A model generated the notes under the pieces. The model had not been told where the DNA came from, did not search any database, and saw only the letters and a program-made list of their open reading frames with translations. A stretch of DNA of 64,000 nucleotides from Embleya hyalina (lineage in GTDB: Bacteria > Actinomycetota > Actinomycetes > Streptomycetales > Streptomycetaceae): contig NZ_BIFH01000049.1 of NCBI RefSeq assembly GCF_003967355.1, forward strand, positions 10,113 through 74,112. The letters run 5' to 3'. A program made the position numbers and the translations under genes. Shown piece by piece: positions 1 to 8,618 of the stretch. Positions within the stretch are counted from its first letter, which is position 1. Each line of letters opens with the position of its first letter.

Positions 1-13
1 CCGCCCGCCCTCC

Positions 14-772
14 TCAGTCCCCGGACCCCCGCCGGCGGATCTTGTTGCCCAACCACACCAGTGGGTCGTACTTGCGGTCGGCCACCCGCTCCTTCATCGG
101 GATCAGCGCGTTGTCGGTGATGTGGATGTGCTCCGGGCACACGTCCGTGCAGCACTTGGTGATGTTGCACAGGCCGAGCCCGTGCTCCTCCTGCGCGGCC
201 TTCTGCCGGTCCGCCACGTCCAGGGGGTGCATGTCCAACTCGGCGATCCGCATCAGAAAGCGCGGGCCGGAGAACGCCGCCTTGTTGTCCTCGAAGTCGC
301 GGATGACGTGGCAGGTGTTCTGGCACAGGAAACACTCGATGCACTTGCGGAACTCCTGCGAGCGCTCCACGTCGACCTGCTGCATCCGGTACTCGCCCGG
401 CTTCAGCCCCTCCGGCGGCGTGAACGAGGGCACCTGCCGGGCCTTCGCGTAGTTGAACGACACGTCGGTGACCAGGTCGCGGATCACCGGGAAGGTGCGC
501 ATCGGGGTGACCGTGACCACCTCGTCCGGCGCGAACGTGCTCATCCGGGTCATGCACAACAACCGCGGCCGGCCGTTGATCTCCGCGCTGCACGAACCGC
601 ACTTGCCCGCCTTGCAGTTCCAGCGCACCGCGAGGTCGGGGGCCTGGGTGGCCTGGAGCCGGTGGATGATGTCGAGGACCACCTCGCCCTCGTTCACCTC
701 GACCTTGAAGTCGCGCAGCTCGCCGCCGTCGGTGTCGCCGCGCCAGATGCGGAAGTCCGCCTTGTAGGTCAT
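14..772 (-). CDS. sdhB: Succinate dehydrogenase iron-sulfur subunit (Sdh1 type)
   Basis: A 252-residue electron-transfer subunit that passes electrons from the FAD of SdhA to the membrane quinone site. The N-terminal plant-ferredoxin-like domain carries the 2Fe-2S ligands Cys53, Cys58, Cys61 and Cys73. The C-terminal helical domain has CIECFLC (Cys144/147/150, then Cys154) and Cys202, Cys207/208 and Cys212 for the other clusters. The ATG overlaps the sdhA stop (TGATG), so the two are translationally coupled. Last gene of a minus-strand operon: small gene, membrane anchor, flavoprotein, this gene. The order and the single large anchor match mycobacterial Sdh1 (Rv0247c-Rv0249c) rather than the classic sdhCDAB type. 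Family is certain; the Sdh1 label is inferred from context. Confidence 0.96.
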   Translation of the reverse strand: MTYKADFRIWRGDTDGGELRDFKVEVNEGEVVLDIIHRLQATQAPDLAVRWNCKAGKCGSCSAEINGRPRLLCMTRMSTFAPDEVVTVTPMRTFPVIRDLVTDVSFNYAKARQVPSFTPPEGLKPGEYRMQQVDVERSQEFRKCIECFLCQNTCHVIRDFEDNKAAFSGPRFLMRIAELDMHPLDVADRQKAAQEEHGLGLCNITKCCTDVCPEHIHITDNALIPMKERVADRKYDPLVWLGNKIRRRGSGD

Positions 773-2700
773 CAGCCGTCCTTCCCGGGAAGCTCCGCGT
801 CGGTCAGGTACTTCGTCAGCTCGTCCCGCTCGAACAGCTCCAGCAGGTCGGCGCGCATCGGCACGGCCTCGCCCCTGGTCAGCCGCACGGACAGGGTCTC
901 CGCGTCGGGATCGACGATCGAGCACGCCAGCACCACCCGACGCCACTCGGCGGACATCGCCGGGAAGTCGTCGCGGGTGTGCCCGCCGCGGCTCTCCTGC
1001 CGCTCCAGGGCCGAGCGCGCCACGCACTCGCACACCAGGAGCATGTTGCGCAGGTCCAGGGCCAGGTGCCAGCCCGGGTTGTACTGCCGGTGGCCCTCCA
1101 CGCCCGCCTTGGCCGCGCGCGCCTTGAGCTCGTCCAGGCGGGTCAGCGCCTCGGTCATCTCGCCCTCCCGGCGGATGATGCCGACCAGGTCGTTCATGGT
1201 CTGCTGAAGCTCCTGGTGGACCGTGTACGGGTTCTCCGCGCTCTCCACGGCGAACGGTGCCAGTGCCTCCGCCTCGGCCGCGTCCAGTTGCTCCTGCGCG
1301 GCCTCGCGCCGTGCCTCGCCGATCTCCTCGGCGTAGCGCGCCGCGTGTTCGCCCGCCCGGCGGCCGAACACCAGCAGATCGGACAGCGAGTTGCCGCCGA
1401 GCCGATTGCTGCCGTGCATGCCGCCGGCGACCTCGCCGGCCGCGTACAGGCCGAGCACGCCCGGGGTGGCCGCGGTGTCCGGGTCCACCGCGATCCCGCC
1501 CATCACGTAGTGGCAGGTCGGGCCCACCTCCATCGCCTCGGCGGTGATGTCCACGTCGGCCAGTTCCTTGAACTGGTGGTACATCGACGGCAGTTTGCGC
1601 CGGATCTCCTCGGTGCCGCCGGCCATCCGGCCGACCACGGTCAGGAACACCCCGCCGTGCGGCGAGCCCCGACCGGCCTTGACCTCGGAGTTGATCGCCC
1701 GCGCCACCTCGTCCCGGGGCAGCAGCTCGGGCGGGCGCCTGTTGTTCTCCTGGTCGGTGTACCAGCGGTCGCCCTCGGCGGGGGTCTGGGCGTACTTCTC
1801 CTTGAACACGTCCGGGATGTACCTGAACATGAAGCGCTTGCCCTCGGAGTTGAGCAGCACCCCGCCGTCGCCGCGCACCGACTCGGTGACCAGGATCCCC
1901 TTCACCGACGGCGGCCAGACCATCCCCGTCGGATGGAACTGGACGAACTCCATGTTGATCAGCGGCGCGCCCGCGAGCAACGCGAGGGCCTGCCCGTCTC
2001 CCGTGTACTCCCACGAGTTCGAGGTGACCTTGAAGCCCTTGCCGATGCCGCCGGTGGCGAGTACCACCGCCGGCGCGTCGAAGACGGTGAACCGGCCCGA
2101 CTCGCGCCAGTAGCCGAACGCGCCGGCGATCCGGTTGCCCGCCTCGGAGCCGGCGTCCGGCACGGTCAGCAGCCGGGTGACGGTGCACTCCTGGAAGACC
2201 TTCAGGCGTGCCTCGGGGTCGCCGAACTCGCGTTCGTCCTCCTGTTGGAGCGCGACGATGCGCTGCTGGAGGGTGCGGATCAGCTCCAGTCCGGTGCGGT
2301 CGCCGACGTGCGCGAGGCGCGGATACTCGTGGCCGCCGAAGTTGCGCTGGCTGATCCGGCCGTCGGCGGTGCGGTCGAACAGCGCGCCCCAGGACTCCAA
2401 CTCCCAGACGCGGTCCGGGGCTTCCTTGGCGTGCAGCTCGGCCATCCGCCAGTGGTTGAGGAACTTGCCGCCGCGCATGGTGTCGCGGAAGTGCACCTTC
2501 CAGCCGTCCTGCGAGTTCACGTTGCCCATCGAGGCGGCGATGCCGCCCTCGGCCATCACCGTGTGGGCCTTGCCGAACAGCGACTTGCAGACCACGGCGG
2601 TGCGCAGGCCGCGCGTGCGGGCCTCGATGGCGGCCCGCAATCCGGCGCCGCCCGCGCCGATCACGACCACGTCGTACGAATGACGTTCCACTTCGGACAC
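772..2700 (-). CDS. sdhA: Succinate dehydrogenase flavoprotein subunit (Sdh1 type)
   Basis: Catalytic FAD subunit oxidising succinate to fumarate. It opens with the dinucleotide-binding motif GAGGAGLRAA near residues 14-23. The HTVMAEGGIA segment contains the His expected to bind FAD covalently, FVQFHPTGM and the RGDGG segment form the dicarboxylate site, and HYVMGGI lies further on. Length (642 residues) is normal. A GTG at 2709 is also in frame, but the AGGAG that would be its ribosome site overlaps it. That AGGAG sits 8 nt before the GTG at 2700, so 2700 is preferred. Downstream, TGATG couples it to sdhB; upstream, about 70 bp separate it from the membrane anchor. Confidence 0.95.
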   Translation of the reverse strand: MSEVERHSYDVVVIGAGGAGLRAAIEARTRGLRTAVVCKSLFGKAHTVMAEGGIAASMGNVNSQDGWKVHFRDTMRGGKFLNHWRMAELHAKEAPDRVWELESWGALFDRTADGRISQRNFGGHEYPRLAHVGDRTGLELIRTLQQRIVALQQEDEREFGDPEARLKVFQECTVTRLLTVPDAGSEAGNRIAGAFGYWRESGRFTVFDAPAVVLATGGIGKGFKVTSNSWEYTGDGQALALLAGAPLINMEFVQFHPTGMVWPPSVKGILVTESVRGDGGVLLNSEGKRFMFRYIPDVFKEKYAQTPAEGDRWYTDQENNRRPPELLPRDEVARAINSEVKAGRGSPHGGVFLTVVGRMAGGTEEIRRKLPSMYHQFKELADVDITAEAMEVGPTCHYVMGGIAVDPDTAATPGVLGLYAAGEVAGGMHGSNRLGGNSLSDLLVFGRRAGEHAARYAEEIGEARREAAQEQLDAAEAEALAPFAVESAENPYTVHQELQQTMNDLVGIIRREGEMTEALTRLDELKARAAKAGVEGHRQYNPGWHLALDLRNMLLVCECVARSALERQESRGGHTRDDFPAMSAEWRRVVLACSIVDPDAETLSVRLTRGEAVPMRADLLELFERDELTKYLTDAELPGKDG

Positions 2701-2769
2701 GAGTGCCACTCCTGTACTGGGCTGGGACGTTGGTGCCGGGGGCGAAGAACCGTGCGGGGGGGGGATCGC

Positions 2770-3591
2770 TCAGAAGAAGCGGGGATCGTCGAAGGCCCCG
2801 CTCGCGACCAGGTACACGTACAGGTCCGCGAGCGCGACGCCGAACAGCGAGGCCCAGGCCAGTTCCATGTGTCGGCCGTTGAGCCTGCTGACGAAGCCCC
2901 AGAGGCGATACCGCACGGGGTGCTTGGAGAAGTGCTTGAGCTTGCCGCCGACGATGTGCCGACACGAGTGGCAGGACAGCGTGTACGCCCAGATCAGCAG
3001 CACGTTCGCGAGCAGCACCAGGGTGCCGAGCCCCATGTGCCCCCAGGCGCCGTGCTCGTCGCGGAACGCGATCAGCACGTCCCAGGTCAGGATCACCGCC
3101 ACCACCGCCGCGAACCAGAAGAAGTAGCGGTGGATGTTCTGCAGGATCAGCGGGAACCGGGTCTCGCCCGAGTACGAGCCGCGCGGCTCGGGGACCGCGC
3201 ACGCCGACGGCGACGCCCAGAACCCCCGGTAGTACGCCTTGCGGTAGTAGTAGCAGGTCAGTCGGAAGCCGAGCGGGAAGATCAGGATCAGCAGCGCCGG
3301 GGACAGTCCCCACCAGTCGCCGAACAGCGGCGCGTTGGCGCTCATCGGCATGCTGTCGCACTCGGACGCCAGACAGGGCGAGTAGAACGGCGACACGTAG
3401 GGTTCGGCGAAGTAGTCGTCGTTCGCGAACGCTCGCCAGGTCGAGTAGACGATGAACGCGGACAGGATGGTCACGGTCACCGCGGGCGATAGCCACCAGC
3501 GGTCCGTGCGCAGATGTCGCGCCCGGATGTGCGCGCGGCCCGGCGCGTTGGTGCCGGTGCTGCCCGCCGGCCCCGTCGTCCCTGTAGCCAA
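2770..3591 (-). CDS. Succinate dehydrogenase membrane anchor, Rv0249c-like
   Basis: A 273-residue polytopic membrane protein with about five hydrophobic segments (near residues 32-50, 97-118, 150-170, 186-206 and 247-263). It has conserved His residues and a CHSCRHIVGG motif on a polar loop. Its position directly upstream of sdhA and its length equal to that of mycobacterial Rv0249c identify it as the single membrane subunit of an Sdh1-type succinate:quinone oxidoreductase, anchoring SdhAB and carrying the quinone site. The start is TTG: AGGAAGG lies 7 nt upstream and no better codon is near. It begins 4 nt after the preceding small gene, indicating one operon. Haem content cannot be judged from sequence alone. 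Confidence 0.88.
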   Translation of the reverse strand: MATGTTGPAGSTGTNAPGRAHIRARHLRTDRWWLSPAVTVTILSAFIVYSTWRAFANDDYFAEPYVSPFYSPCLASECDSMPMSANAPLFGDWWGLSPALLILIFPLGFRLTCYYYRKAYYRGFWASPSACAVPEPRGSYSGETRFPLILQNIHRYFFWFAAVVAVILTWDVLIAFRDEHGAWGHMGLGTLVLLANVLLIWAYTLSCHSCRHIVGGKLKHFSKHPVRYRLWGFVSRLNGRHMELAWASLFGVALADLYVYLVASGAFDDPRFF

Positions 3592-3595
3592 GACG

Positions 3596-3985
3596 TCACC
3601 TTCCTGTCCGGCGCTGCGGCCGCATGCCGCCCACGCCTTCGTCGTCCGCGTCCGCGAAGATGACCGGGTCGTACGGCAGATCGGACATCACTTCGGTCGG
3701 CGTCGCGACGGGCAGGGCCACGGGTTCGGCCTCGGTGATCGTCTCGCCCACGAAACCGAGACTGCTTCGAGCCCGCTCCACGTCGTCGCAGAGCCGACGG
3801 ACGCCGTACGTATCGCCGAGCGTGCGGCGCAGAGCGCGCACCGCGCGTGCCAGTTCGTCGAGCCTGCGCCGGGCAAGGGCCAGGTCCTCGTGCGCCCGAG
3901 TCGTCAAGATCGCGCTCACCTCCTGCTTTTCCGGCGCCACGTCGTCGGGGGCCGGGGGATGGGGATGGTGTTGCGGACTTGCCAT
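3596..3985 (-). CDS. Small hypothetical protein at head of sdh operon
   Basis: A 129-residue soluble protein, no family recognised. It starts with a His/Pro-rich stretch (ASPQHHPHPPAPDD), followed by a charged helical region rich in Leu/Arg (about residues 35-75, possibly coiled coil) and an acidic C-terminal half. The ATG at 3985 is preferred over an in-frame TTG at 4030; its ribosome site is weak. It ends 4 nt before the membrane-anchor start, so it is almost surely cotranscribed with sdh. A role in Sdh assembly or regulation is only suggested by position. Confidence 0.7.
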   Translation of the reverse strand: MASPQHHPHPPAPDDVAPEKQEVSAILTTRAHEDLALARRRLDELARAVRALRRTLGDTYGVRRLCDDVERARSSLGFVGETITEAEPVALPVATPTEVMSDLPYDPVIFADADDEGVGGMRPQRRTGR

Positions 3986-4095
3986 GGATTCCCGAGGTGG
4001 GAACGTCGGCAGTCTGGCGCGAACGATCAATCGATGGAAAGTGTTTCGCGGATCTCGTCGGTCACAGATCGGGAAAACATGATCGGGAACGGAAA

Positions 4096-4143
4096 GATCA
4101 CCGGAATTCGATCTTCGGGAAACAAGATCGAATTCCGGTGATC
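4096..4143 (-). terminator. Perfect 20-bp stem-loop, probable terminator
   Basis: Arms 4096-4115 and 4124-4143 are perfectly complementary, with the 8-nt loop cgggaaac. Read on the minus strand it follows the stop of the gene ending at 4244 and is followed by TTTCC, so it likely ends that transcript and insulates the sdh operon promoter that must lie between 3986 and 4095. The arms are unusually AT-rich (gaattcgatctt) for this genome. Confidence 0.7.
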
Positions 4144-4243
4144 AGGGGGGATGGGCGATAAAGATCTTCGATCGGGCGGGCCGGTCGAGGTTTAACGATC
4201 TTGTCGATGTCCGCCGATTGCCGGTTTCGGTGATCCGGCGGAG

Positions 4244-5053
4244 TCAGCGGTCGTCGAGGCGCATCGTGGCGGCCGGGCTGGATTCCACCCGAGCGCGTGT
4301 CGCCGCGATCCGGGGCCGGCCGGGAAGAATTCGTTCCGCCTCGGCCAGCGCCTCTCGGGCGGAAACGATGTCGCCCTCGGCGCATACGCACAGCGCGAAT
4401 GTGCACAATGCGTCGGCATGCCCGGCGCGGGATGCCCGCTTTTCGGTGTCCACCAGGCGTTTGGCGGCGCGTACCGCTTTCGCGGCGTTTCCGTGCAGCA
4501 CCATCAGCAGCGGTTCGTCGTCCTCGGCCTCGAAGCGGATCGTCGCGCCCGAGGGGTGTCGGTACGAATCGCCCGGCTTGCGCAGCGCCTCCTCGGCGGC
4601 GGCCAGGTTGTCCGCGAGCGGCACCGTGCCCATGATCAGCGCCTGCACCATGACCTCGCCGAACAGCGCGCGGGTGGTGTCCCAGGCCGGATGGCTGGGG
4701 CCGATCCGGTCCAGATAGGCCCGGGCGACCGCGGCCGCCGCGGCGTCGTCGGCGTGCGCCTCCAGGGATTGGACACGCGCGAAAGTGCGATAGGGCTCAC
4801 TTTCCGGCCCGTCGGGGATCAGATCCGCCAATTGTTCGACCAGCGCGACATCTCCGTCGCGATAGGCCTCGGTGGCCCGCTCGTACAGCACCCGCGCCCG
4901 CCCCTCGGGGGTGCCCTGATCCGACGGGGCGGGCGTTTCGTCCGCTCCCATATCGGCCGGAACGGGCCCAAAGGTTCCGTCCCGCCGTTCCGCGGCCCGC
5001 CGGGACCACCGCTTGCGGATGCGTTCGTTGAAGGACTCGCCAGACTCGCTCAC
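4244..5053 (-). CDS. Hypothetical alpha-helical repeat (TPR-like) protein
   Basis: A 269-residue soluble protein. No catalytic motif is visible. The body (about residues 45-260) is a run of Ala/Leu/Glu-rich helical pairs of TPR/SEL1 flavour, with segments such as [20 protein letters not shown] and [17 protein letters not shown]. The first 40 residues are Arg-rich and polar. The start is taken at GTG 5053 ([11 protein letters not shown]), because the upstream extension is low-complexity Pro/Arg sequence in the typA promoter region. Transcribed divergently from typA, which starts 200 bp away. Function unknown; likely a protein-protein interaction scaffold. Confidence 0.72.
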   Translation of the reverse strand: MSESGESFNERIRKRWSRRAAERRDGTFGPVPADMGADETPAPSDQGTPEGRARVLYERATEAYRDGDVALVEQLADLIPDGPESEPYRTFARVQSLEAHADDAAAAAVARAYLDRIGPSHPAWDTTRALFGEVMVQALIMGTVPLADNLAAAEEALRKPGDSYRHPSGATIRFEAEDDEPLLMVLHGNAAKAVRAAKRLVDTEKRASRAGHADALCTFALCVCAEGDIVSAREALAEAERILPGRPRIAATRARVESSPAATMRLDDR

Positions 5054-5253
5054 ACCTACGGATTGTGCCCTGTACGCCCCCCGAACGGCTTCCGGCGGGC
5101 GCCGGCACCGAGCGGCGGGCGCCACTCCCCGTACGATTGACCTTGGCGCCGAGGAGGCAGGCCGGTTCGCGCGATGCCCATCGCACGACCGAGGAGGCCC
5201 GCGGTCGCCGGCCGTCCGTAGCATCCCCGACCGAAGCCGAGAGACACGCAGCC

Positions 5254-7119
5254 GTGCCCACGCGCCATGACATCCGCAACGTCGCCATCGTCGCCCACGT
5301 CGACCACGGCAAGACCACCCTCGTCGACGCCATGCTGAAGCAGGCGGGCACGTTCAGTGCCCACCACCAGATGGACGACCGGGTGATGGACTCCAACGAC
5401 CTGGAGCGCGAGAAGGGCATCACCATTCTCGCGAAGAACACCGCCGTCGCCTATCACCCCAAGGACGGTGGCCCCACGGTCACCATCAACATCATCGACA
5501 CGCCCGGCCACGCCGACTTCGGCGGAGAGGTGGAGCGCGGCCTGTCGATGGTGGACGGTGTCGTGCTGCTCGTCGACGCGTCGGAGGGCCCGCTCCCGCA
5601 GACCCGCTTCGTGCTCCGCAAGGCGCTCGCGGCGAAGATGCCGGTCATCCTGTGCATCAACAAGGTCGACCGTCCCGACTCGCGCATCTCCGAGGTCGTC
5701 GACGAGACCTACGAGCTGTTCATGGACCTGGACGCCACCGAGGAGCAGATCGAGTTCCCCATCGTCTACGCGTGCGCGCGCGACGGTGTGGCCACGCTGG
5801 TCCGCCCCGCCGACGGCACCGTGCCGACCGACAGCGACAGCCTGGAGCCGTTCTTCCAGGCCATCCTCGACTCCATCCCCGCCCCGGAGTACGAGGAGGG
5901 CGCGCCGCTCCAGGCACACGTGACCAACCTGGACGCGTCCAACTTCCTCGGCCGCATCGCGCTGTGCCGCGTGCACCAGGGCACCATCCGCAAGGGCCAG
6001 CAGGCCGCCTGGTGCCGGCACGACGGCACCATCGAGCGGGTGAAGATCACCGAGCTGCTGATGACCGACCAGCTCGAGCGCAAGCCCGCCGAGGAGGCCG
6101 GCCCCGGCGACATCATCGCCATCGCCGGCATCCCGGACATCATGATCGGCGACACCATCGCCGACCCCGAGGACCCGCGTCCGCTGCCGCTGATCACGGT
6201 GGACGAGCCCGCGATCTCGATGACCATCGGCACCAACACCTCGCCGCTGGTCGGCAAGGGGGGCAAGGGCCACAAGGTCACCGCCCGCCTGGTGAAGGAC
6301 CGCCTGGAGCGCGAGCTGGTCGGCAACGTGTCGCTGCGCGTGCTGCCCACCGAGCGTCCCGACACGTGGGAGGTCCAGGGCCGCGGCGAGCTGGCGCTGG
6401 CGATCCTGGTGGAGACCATGCGTCGGGAGGGCTTCGAGCTCACCGTCGGCAAGCCGCAGGTGGTCACCCGCGAGGTGGGCGGCAAGATCCACGAGCCGGT
6501 CGAGCGGCTGACCATCGACTCGCCCGAGGAGTACCTCGGCGCGATCACCCAGCTCCTGGCGTCCCGCAAGGGCCGCATGGAGACGATGACCAACCACGGC
6601 ACCGGCTGGATCCGGATGGAGTTCGTGGTGCCCGCCCGCGGCCTGATCGGGTTCCGTACCGAGTTCCTCACGGACACCCGCGGCACCGGCATCGCGCACA
6701 GCGTGCACGAGGGCTACGAGCCCTGGTTCGGCGAGATCCGGACCCGCAACAACGGCTCCCTGGTGGCCGACCGCGCCGGTGTCGCGACGCCGTTCGCGAT
6801 GATGAACCTGCAGGAACGCGGCCAGATGTTCGTCGAGCCGACCACCGAGGTGTACGAGGGCATGATCGTCGGCGAGAACTCGCGCGCCGACGACATGGAC
6901 GTCAACATCACCAAGGAGAAGAAGCTCACGAACATGCGCTCGTCGACCTCCGACGAGACCGAGAAGCTGATCCCGCCGCGCAAGCTGTCGCTGGAGCAGG
7001 CCCTCGAGTTCTGCCGCGAGGACGAGTGCATCGAGGTGACCCCGGAGACCGTGCGCATCCGCAAGGTCGTCCTCGATCAGAAGGAGCGGGGCCGCTCGGC
7101 CTCGCGTGCCAAGCGCTGA
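5254..7119 (+). CDS. typA: Ribosome-associated translational GTPase TypA/BipA
   Basis: A 621-residue GTPase of the EF-G superfamily that binds the 70S ribosome and aids 50S assembly and translation under stress. The G1 motif AHVDHGKTT is at residues 14-22, the switch region with the RGITI-like EKGITI follows, G3 is [14 protein letters not shown] and G4 is NKVDR. The later part carries the EF-G-like domains and the BipA-specific C-terminus ([10 protein letters not shown]-like segment DTRGTGIAH, then the conserved LTNMRSS). The GTG at 5254 gives the usual length; the reading frame upstream is low-complexity. An operon is not evident: a hairpin terminator follows at 7154. The position left of the oligopeptide permeases is as in Streptomyces. 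Confidence 0.97.
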   Translation: MPTRHDIRNVAIVAHVDHGKTTLVDAMLKQAGTFSAHHQMDDRVMDSNDLEREKGITILAKNTAVAYHPKDGGPTVTINIIDTPGHADFGGEVERGLSMVDGVVLLVDASEGPLPQTRFVLRKALAAKMPVILCINKVDRPDSRISEVVDETYELFMDLDATEEQIEFPIVYACARDGVATLVRPADGTVPTDSDSLEPFFQAILDSIPAPEYEEGAPLQAHVTNLDASNFLGRIALCRVHQGTIRKGQQAAWCRHDGTIERVKITELLMTDQLERKPAEEAGPGDIIAIAGIPDIMIGDTIADPEDPRPLPLITVDEPAISMTIGTNTSPLVGKGGKGHKVTARLVKDRLERELVGNVSLRVLPTERPDTWEVQGRGELALAILVETMRREGFELTVGKPQVVTREVGGKIHEPVERLTIDSPEEYLGAITQLLASRKGRMETMTNHGTGWIRMEFVVPARGLIGFRTEFLTDTRGTGIAHSVHEGYEPWFGEIRTRNNGSLVADRAGVATPFAMMNLQERGQMFVEPTTEVYEGMIVGENSRADDMDVNITKEKKLTNMRSSTSDETEKLIPPRKLSLEQALEFCREDECIEVTPETVRIRKVVLDQKERGRSASRAKR

Positions 7120-7153
7120 TCACGCGAAGGGCGCCGTTCGGCGACCCGAAACG

Positions 7154-7194
7154 AGCCGGTGACCTGCGGTCGAACCCGCAGGTCACCGGCTTTT
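7154..7194 (+). terminator. Rho-independent terminator after typA
   Basis: A perfect 16-bp stem (7154-7169 with 7176-7191) with the 6-nt loop tcgaac, directly followed by a T run. Placed 35 bp after the typA stop; it separates typA from the permease operon. Confidence 0.88.
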
Positions 7195-7445
7195 CGCATG
7201 CTGAGACCAACTCGATATCTTTGCCCGGTTATATTCGTTATGTTTCCAATGCGAGTGACATTTTCGAGCAAGAATCGATCAGATTCGAAACTTCTAACAA
7301 ACCTAAATGACGAATATCTTTCGCTCTCCGGTTTAGTCTGACTGTCCTCTTGACGACACGGTAATTGGGTTGCGAGAGTCCGTGCGGCCACCAAACCAAA
7401 CGGAATCCGGTCGCACTCGACCGCGACTCGGGGGTATTTGCAGTC
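7195..7445 (+). promoter_or_regulatory. AT-rich leader/promoter region of first oligopeptide permease operon
   Basis: About 250 bp without a gene and markedly richer in A/T than the surroundings. It contains ATATTCGT (near 7230) matched by an inverted ACGAATAT (near 7310), and GAATC-gatca-GATTC near 7272-7286. A TTGACG at about 7352 could be a -35 box, but no convincing -10 follows at normal spacing. This is the only sizeable non-coding stretch before a five-gene operon, so it should hold its promoter and operators; the exact sites are not resolved. Confidence 0.5.
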
Positions 7446-8489
7446 ATGACCATGCAACCCCAGCTGGTCCCGGAGGCGGGAGGATCCCCGAATCCGGGAA
7501 CGCCCGACTCACCGCTCTCCGAAGCGGGGGTCGCGGCGGCACCGCAAGAGGTGGTCGGGCGATCGCCCGGCCAGCTCGCCTGGCGGCGTTTCCGCAAGGA
7601 TCGCAGCGGCGTCATATCCGCGTCGATCGTGATTTTCTTTTTCTTGATCGCTTTCGCTGCGCCATTGATCGAAAAGCTGTACGGAAAGGACCCGTACACA
7701 CGTTACGGGCAGATCCACCCGGGCCTGCTCAACGAGGTCGGCGCGCCCATCGCGCCCAACGGCGGCATCTCGGGCGAGCACTGGTTCGGCATCGAACCCG
7801 CGGTCGGCCGGGACGTGCTGATGCAGCTCGTGTACGGGATCCGTACCTCGCTGCTGCTCGCCGTGGTCGTGGTGATCATCGTGACGGTGGTCGGCACCAT
7901 CCTGGGCATCACCGCCGGATACCTCGGCGGCAAGGTGGACTACGTGATCAGCCGGGTGATCGACACCCTGCTGGCGATGCCCTCGCAGTTGTTCTTCATC
8001 GCGTTCACCCCGATCGTGCTCGCGCTGTTCGTCAGCGAGCGCGAGACGACACCGACGATGCTCCGGGCGACGGCCCTGATCATCGTGCTGTCGTTGTTCG
8101 GCTGGACCCGGATCGCCCGCATCCTGCGGGGCCAGGTCCTGTCGATGCGCGAACGCGAGTACATCGAGGCGGCGAAGGTCAGCGGGGCGGGATCCGGGCG
8201 GATCATCTTCAAGGAACTCCTGCCCAACCTGTGGACCCCGATCCTGATCGTCGCCACGCTCGACCTGCCGACATACGTGACCACCGAGGCGGCGCTGTCC
8301 TTCCTCGGGGTCGGCATGACCGAACCCACCCCGGACTGGGGTCGGATGATCAACAAGGGTTTCGAAGGCATGCAGAGCGACGTCACCTACCTGGCCTTCC
8401 CGGCCATCGCGATGGTGATCTTCGTGCTCGCCTTCAACCTCCTCGGCGATTCGGTACGCGACGCGCTCGACCCCAAGTCGAACCGATGA
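7446..8489 (+). CDS. Oligopeptide ABC transporter permease (DppC/OppC family), BldKA-position
   Basis: A 347-residue inner-membrane permease. A polar N-terminal tail of about 60 residues precedes TM1 (SASIVIFFFLIAFAAPLIEKL). A periplasmic loop with HWFGIEPAVGRDV follows, then five more TM segments. The cytoplasmic EAA loop that contacts the ATPases is REREYIEAAKVSGAGSGRI. The HWFG.D..GRD-type sequence is typical of DppC/OppC. The start at ATG 7446 lies after a G-run; ATG 7452 is possible. First gene of permease - binding protein - permease - ATPase - ATPase, the same order as Streptomyces bldKABCDE and in the same place relative to typA. An orthologous role in importing a developmental signal peptide is inferred from position only. 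Confidence 0.9.
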   Translation: MTMQPQLVPEAGGSPNPGTPDSPLSEAGVAAAPQEVVGRSPGQLAWRRFRKDRSGVISASIVIFFFLIAFAAPLIEKLYGKDPYTRYGQIHPGLLNEVGAPIAPNGGISGEHWFGIEPAVGRDVLMQLVYGIRTSLLLAVVVVIIVTVVGTILGITAGYLGGKVDYVISRVIDTLLAMPSQLFFIAFTPIVLALFVSERETTPTMLRATALIIVLSLFGWTRIARILRGQVLSMREREYIEAAKVSGAGSGRIIFKELLPNLWTPILIVATLDLPTYVTTEAALSFLGVGMTEPTPDWGRMINKGFEGMQSDVTYLAFPAIAMVIFVLAFNLLGDSVRDALDPKSNR

Positions 8490-8618
8490 CCGGCCGGGGT
8501 CCACGCGCGGGCCGATCGTGCCCGTCGTGACCCCGGAGCCTGCGCAACCGCTCCTGCGTACGTCCCACCCGCCGCGGCACCTGGGCCCGGTGAACGGTTT
8601 CTTGGATGAGGGGATCAC

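Noticed and set aside
979-3492. Long plus-strand open frame opposite sdhA and the membrane anchor
   Set aside because: Antisense shadow caused by GC-rich third positions; the real minus-strand genes have clear family motifs.
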